NCBI RefSeq assembly: GCF_021917145.1
Contig: NC_061061.1
Span: forward strand, 3,915,390-3,979,389
DNA length: 64,000 bases
Direction: 5' to 3'
DNA from: Hypomesus transpacificus
Lineage: Eukaryota > Chordata > Actinopteri > Osmeriformes > Osmeridae
The number at the start of each line of letters is the position of its first letter. Position 1 is the stretch's first letter. Of this stretch, positions 59,401 through 64,000 are shown one piece after another. The translations under genes and the position numbers were made by a program. Under the pieces are notes generated by a model. It saw only the letters and a program-made list of their open reading frames with translations. It did no database searches and was not told the DNA's origin.

Positions 59401-60065
59401 TACCGTTAGAGTAGGAGTGTGATGTCCTGTTGCGAGGTCAGGAGTGCCGGACCATCATGCCGAACTAATGCTGTTTTCTCATCAATGGTTCCTTCATTAA
59501 GTAAACGCGTTACTTTAGCCGTTGATAACACACTTAAAATTGAGTCTGTGGATTAAAAAAAGCCTACTATTGCAAAATCCTGACTGGACCAATGGATTTC
59601 CTCAATTTCGCAATAGTGTATTCTTACACCGGTGATAATGAAATGATCCTGAAGGTTTTACTATTGTTGTCTAAGAAGAGATGTATTTACGCACTCAATG
59701 AAAACGAACCTCATCTCTTTCGGCCTGTTTGACATGTTATTCTCAATCTAGGTACACCAGACTATTTGCTTTTCAAAACAAATATACAACAGGAAAAAGA
59801 GGTTTCTTTGTACCAAATCAATCTTTACAGGGATGTCAGGGTTGTTTGGAGGAAAAGGTAAATATTACAGTGGAGTGCCCTGGGGACTTTAATGTAGTGT
59901 TTATACTGTAATTAGTCTTTGCAGAATGAGAATTCCTGACAGAGGTTCTGAGACGGCATGGCATGATAAAATAAACTCAGAACTTCAAGACAACCTCCGC
60001 AGACCATAAACCAAGACATCCTCCATGGACCATAGACCATAACCACTCCTTGCTAATTTTCAGAA
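53432..60065. other. Gene desert right of twist1; candidate conserved non-coding blocks
   Basis: No exon is supported. Blocks at about 53570-53830, 55740-55920, 56490-56880, 57370-57900 and 57940-58220 are repeat-free, less AT-rich than their surroundings and carry homeodomain and E-box cores. They are the likeliest places for twist1 enhancers if the block is conserved, but I cannot test conservation. Confidence 0.4.
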
Positions 60066-61058
60066 CGGGTGGTCAACTTTTTTTCCTTTTTTTTTTCATT
60101 CTGTTCCTTTCCACTCTTTCTTTCTAGCTCTCGCTCTCTTTCTCGCTCTCTCTATTTTACTCTTGCCTTCTTCTCACATGTCCACCCACCCACCCTTCAT
60201 TCGTTCGTTTCCACCCTGTCCATCCCTCCCTCGTTCCTCCCTGTGTTTGTGCTCCAGCTTCCTGCCCTGCTCCCACCCACAGCGATCTCAGGTTGGAGCC
60301 CTACCTTCTCGCTCTCAGCAGGCCCCTCCGGACACCCAGTCGATGACACAGGCTACAGCCATGCGTGCAGAGTCCGACGACTGGGGCTCACTCTGAAACG
60401 TGTCACTGCCCACCTGAGCAAACAGAGGTTCAGGGAACCAGGGAGGAGGTTGTGGGGGAGGAAAGGAGGGAGGAAGGGCGGGGGGGGGGGGGTGGGAGGG
60501 GGGAGGTGAGGAGCCAATTGGTGAGAGAGGGCTGGCAGAGTGACAGCCAATGTACAATAACATTAGTCTTCCGCCTTGGCCCAGCTGAGAGCTCCTTCTG
60601 GACACAACTCTGCCTCAACTTTACTTGTGTTTTTTTTTCTTTCCCCTTCTCTTTTTCTTGCACGGAGCTCCCTCCAATGGAAACACATTCCTGTCATGCC
60701 TCACTGCTGTTCCCTGTTTAGATTTCTCATTACAAACAGTATTACACGCCTGGGCTGGGGCCGGACGCAGCACCAGCCAGCGAGGGGCTGGGGACCTCAG
60801 CTCTGCCCCGTGCCCAGACCAGAAGTGAACAAGTGGGCCTATCGCTTTTACTGTCCAAATCATTGCTGCTCATATTCAGCGTGGTGGGTGAAAAGAACAG
60901 TCCCTCTCTGGTCGGTCTCTGCATGTTTTTATGATCTTTTACTGTTTAAACTGTAGATGCCTTGAGCCTCCATGAATCGATGTCTGCCCTCTTTTACAGC
61001 ATGGAGACAATAAAATCAATAAAAAGTATTTCATGATGCTTAGGAAAACACTGCATCG
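60066..61058. other. Desert with pyrimidine and G-rich tracts
   Basis: Pyrimidine-rich at 60080-60290. A G-rich stretch at about 60446-60510 includes a run of 13 G at 60480-60492 and several further G3+ runs. AATAAA occurs at 61010-61015. Open frames across these tracts are compositional. Confidence 0.5.
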
Positions 61059-61607
61059 TCAACATTTATGAGAACAGTTTTGTTCCCTTTCGTGAGAACT
61101 TCCATTGGCCAAATTCGACCTTTTCATCTCTGACGTTCCTACAGTTATTTCGAAAAATGCTGTACACTCACTGTCCAACTCCCCGACGAAACAATTTATG
61201 AATATGAAGTGGATCTGTCTTATAGGATGCCAGGTCTTTATGGAAAGCAGACCTATACTTCTCCTCCAGACACCTTCATCTGCTTCCAAGTCCCGCACCA
61301 GAGGCCCAGGAGCCCCCGTAACTCCCCACGGTGTTGGGCTGTTGCTGACTGACACCTGACAGTCTCCCGTTCTGAGATCATGAGCAGGAGGAGAGATCAC
61401 AATATTCCCAGGGCAGCATAGGCTACGCAGAACGTCTGTGTTCACACGCTTTATTAATGGTGTCATATCCTTCAAAAAGAGAACGAGCTCCAGAGGTGCT
61501 TTGTGAACCACGGGGTTTGATTTTTCAAAGAAATGAGAGAATTGGATGTGAGAAATAGAAACCTGTTGCTCACAGTGGGTCCCACCCCACGTAGACCCAA
61601 GCATCAT
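61059..61607 (-). other. Open frame of 182 codons, unrecognised
   Basis: Longest non-repeat frame in the desert, opening with ATG ATG. It has no motif, signal peptide or membrane segment that I recognise, and no clear promoter or splice sites. It could be chance, a conserved non-coding block or an exon fragment. Not called as a gene. Confidence 0.15.
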
Positions 61608-64000
61608 TTCCTGTTTTCATCAGGCTGTTATCTGAAGCCAAACCAAGAAGCTTTGCACAGCAAGAGAGCAAATGCCCTTTTTTTTTCAAATCACAAGGAA
61701 CTTGAGCTTTTCGTGTTTATATCAACTCTGGAAAGAAACCTGAAATGGTGAGGTGTTTAGAACCCTCCTCTTTCATGCCAGAGAAAGGTTTGCAGGCAAT
61801 CTGTTACCAATTTCCTTCAAGCCAAGGAGCTGCATTCTCGTCTCCTGCCAATCTATAAACGATAACAAATGTGGACAAGAGCCTTTTGAAGGTTGATGAT
61901 GACGATATCCTTACAAAAGAGAACCTTCTGTTATCTCTCAGACATAAACGTGAAGGAGATTTACTCAGGACTCTTTCCCAGCTCAAGTCGACCAACAGAT
62001 CAAAGTACCTGTATTTAGTTCACATGTACTCAAATCAAAATGTGTTCTCATGTTTCTCATGCTCATCGAAACAACCACCTGCATAACGCAACAATCCCAC
62101 TTCATAACAAAGTCACTTTCTAAATCCAATCCAACTCCAAACCAAATACATGCACATGCAGCCCTTACTATGATGTCATACAGATTGAAGAGGAAGTTCC
62201 CTCCAAAGGAATTTGAAGCAGTTCAGTCCATGTCTCAAATCCAGCTCTCCACCAATGCTAAGCAGAGGAATAAAGACCAGTAGCGACCACCTGTTGCCCC
62301 GTCACTTCCACTATGCGCTTGGCACAAAGCATGCTTGTTCATGCCGGATTACCACCAGCCAGGAAGAGGTGGCAGTGCCAGCTGACCTTCATGTGCGTAA
62401 CCGGTGCTAGCTTCAGCTTGCCACAATCTTCGGCATCCTGTGCATTTAAATCACATGATCCCCATAGTGGTTTCCCCCCCCCCCCCCCCCCCGGTTTGTC
62501 CAAAAACAACGCCAGAGCTCGTAGAGTACGCCAGAGTAGGCATGCCTTCCTGCCTGGTCTTGGTTCCACGTTCTCAAAGTAGACACTGGGCTGAAACAGC
62601 AGCTAGGGCAAAGAACCAGGGTGAGGCTTATGTCCACTGTGGCTGTGCCCACAAGTAGTAGCCTCAGTGTTGGTCTGAAGTAGTGTTGTTTCCTGGTCAT
62701 GGAATTCGACAGCAAAATGTAAACCGTTGGTTTTTAATGCAAACCACTAATTTGATCTTGACATTTACAGTATTATGTCAATTATGGGCTTGGATGTCCA
62801 TGTGTCCACTAATCCAGCAGAATCCAGATCCTCTTGGATAGAGTTGAAGTCTAGCTCATGCACATGAAAACAGAAACGTCTGCCATCTTCACCCTGGTGC
62901 TGGATTCATGAAGTGACTCGGGTTCACTGCCAGGAGACTGCTTTTTAGAGGCGTCTTTCTCACCCTGAACAGGAATAGAACATTTATAATGATGATTTAA
63001 CATTCATCCATTAAAATACCTTCTGCAGCTGCACAATGTTGAGCTCATTTTTGGCAGGCTGAAAAGTAGAATTTCACCTCAGTGAATTTGCAAAAGTCAA
63101 CACCTTACCGGCATGCAAAATTAATGTTGGGCCCACAGTACTCAGTCATCGTTCACACTAAACAGGACATGTGGAGTATGGTGCATACTTGGAACTTGAA
63201 CCAATCACAATCTAAAATGTAACTACTGCTTTCAGAAAAGGCACACAGACAAGAGAATTTGGGAACACAATTCCTGTCTGAAGACTGAAAAGCTTAGAGG
63301 GGGGATTCTCTAGAGTATTTGAGGACTAGTGACTTGGCACAACATCTAATGTTGCCTTCTAACAGAAGATCACAACCTTAATCGTCATGTTGTCTAGAAG
63401 CCCTCGCTACAAGCTGTTTGTGTTAGATATTGAGTTAGGCACATCAGCATTCCTCAGTGCTAGGTTTGATGTGGGCCTCTTTACTTGGCAAATGAAAACA
63501 ATGTGAAGGACAAACAGACATTTTTCAAGCAAGCATTCCCCTAATTTGTTTGTTTGTTTTAATGTTCTCAGAGATTGAAAAAACAATATCTTTCTTTTTT
63601 ATCTTAGTATTATTTTACTATTAGGAACATCGAGAGACCTCTCCAAGGTTTACTATTTAAACATTTATTACTGTATCTACAAACATATACGATGATATAA
63701 TCGTATAATAACATGAAAGATCCCCTTGCTCGGGCTCAATAAAGGGATTGAGTGGACTCTCAGCGGCTCGAGGAGTGTGATGCTAATTCTCCTTTTCAAG
63801 GCATCCAGATTTCTGACAGCTTCCTAGATCCATCCACACAGGGTGAAGTATCGAAGACTAAAGGTTACACTATGAAGTGTTGGAACATACTTTCTCATGG
63901 GCATTTCTCATACCTGATATATGGTCGCATGGAATCCAAGATGAGCTATTGAGCGTAGCTTCTCGGCAATGTGTTTGAATGATGACATCATTAAAACATT
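61608..64000. other. Intergenic to window end
   Basis: A C19 homopolymer at 62474-62492 is flanked by ordinary sequence. No hdac9 exon, expected on - further right, could be recognised. Confidence 0.5.

Noticed and set aside
60069-60509. 146-codon frame
   Set aside because: Lies in pyrimidine-rich then G-rich sequence; low-complexity translation and no homology I recognise.
48076-64000. hdac9 3' exons on the minus strand
   Set aside because: Expected from synteny and searched for by eye (C-terminal deacetylase segments), but none was recognisable; the gene probably starts beyond the window.

Overview
The window reads as nuclear DNA from a teleost fish. Genes are spliced and intron-rich. The repeats are of teleost type: tRNA-Leu-headed SINEs ending in a UnaL2-like tail with TGTAA-type repeats, several non-autonomous hAT elements with exact 8-bp target duplications, and an internally deleted IS630/Tc1-like transposon. 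The gene order matches the vertebrate block known from human 7p21. I cannot name the species. There are no bacterial, plasmid or CRISPR features.

Layout. sp8 lies on + (coding 2087-3990); its zinc fingers are intact, but a 9-G run shifts the frame just before the conserved C-terminus. A full ABCB transporter, most likely abcb5, lies on - (16921-8044); I resolved 28 coding exons totalling 3993 nt, an open frame of 1330 codons plus stop. macc1 lies on + (22734-26492; 4 coding exons, 860 aa). tmem196 lies on + (33464-34902; 4 exons, 180 aa). twist1 lies on + (46680-47183, 167 aa) with a spliced 3' UTR. The interval 35.9-46.5 kb and everything after 48.1 kb hold no gene I can support.

Read in human order reversed, the block would be SP8(+) ABCB5(-) ITGB8(-) MACC1(+) TMEM196(+) POLR1F(+) FERD3L(+) TWIST1(+) HDAC9(-). 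Order and strands agree for every gene found, but itgb8, polr1f and ferd3l are missing from their expected places. hdac9 would be expected on - to the right, past the window end. The right-hand desert is therefore a plausible twist1 regulatory territory; that is inference, not seen.

The genes do not form one pathway. sp8 and twist1 are developmental transcription factors (limb, neural and craniofacial roles in vertebrates), abcb5 is an efflux pump, macc1 is an endocytic/signalling adaptor-like protein, and tmem196 is a small four-pass membrane protein. Their linkage is ancestral synteny.

Most notable: a 43-bp-arm intronic hairpin in abcb5, a GC-AG intron in abcb5, transposon insertions within about 40 bp of the splice acceptors of macc1 exon 1 and tmem196 exon 4, a TAATG-coupled uORF pair upstream of twist1, and a 9-bp-periodic E-box array 5.5 kb upstream of twist1. 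I found no evidence for a wholly new biological system.
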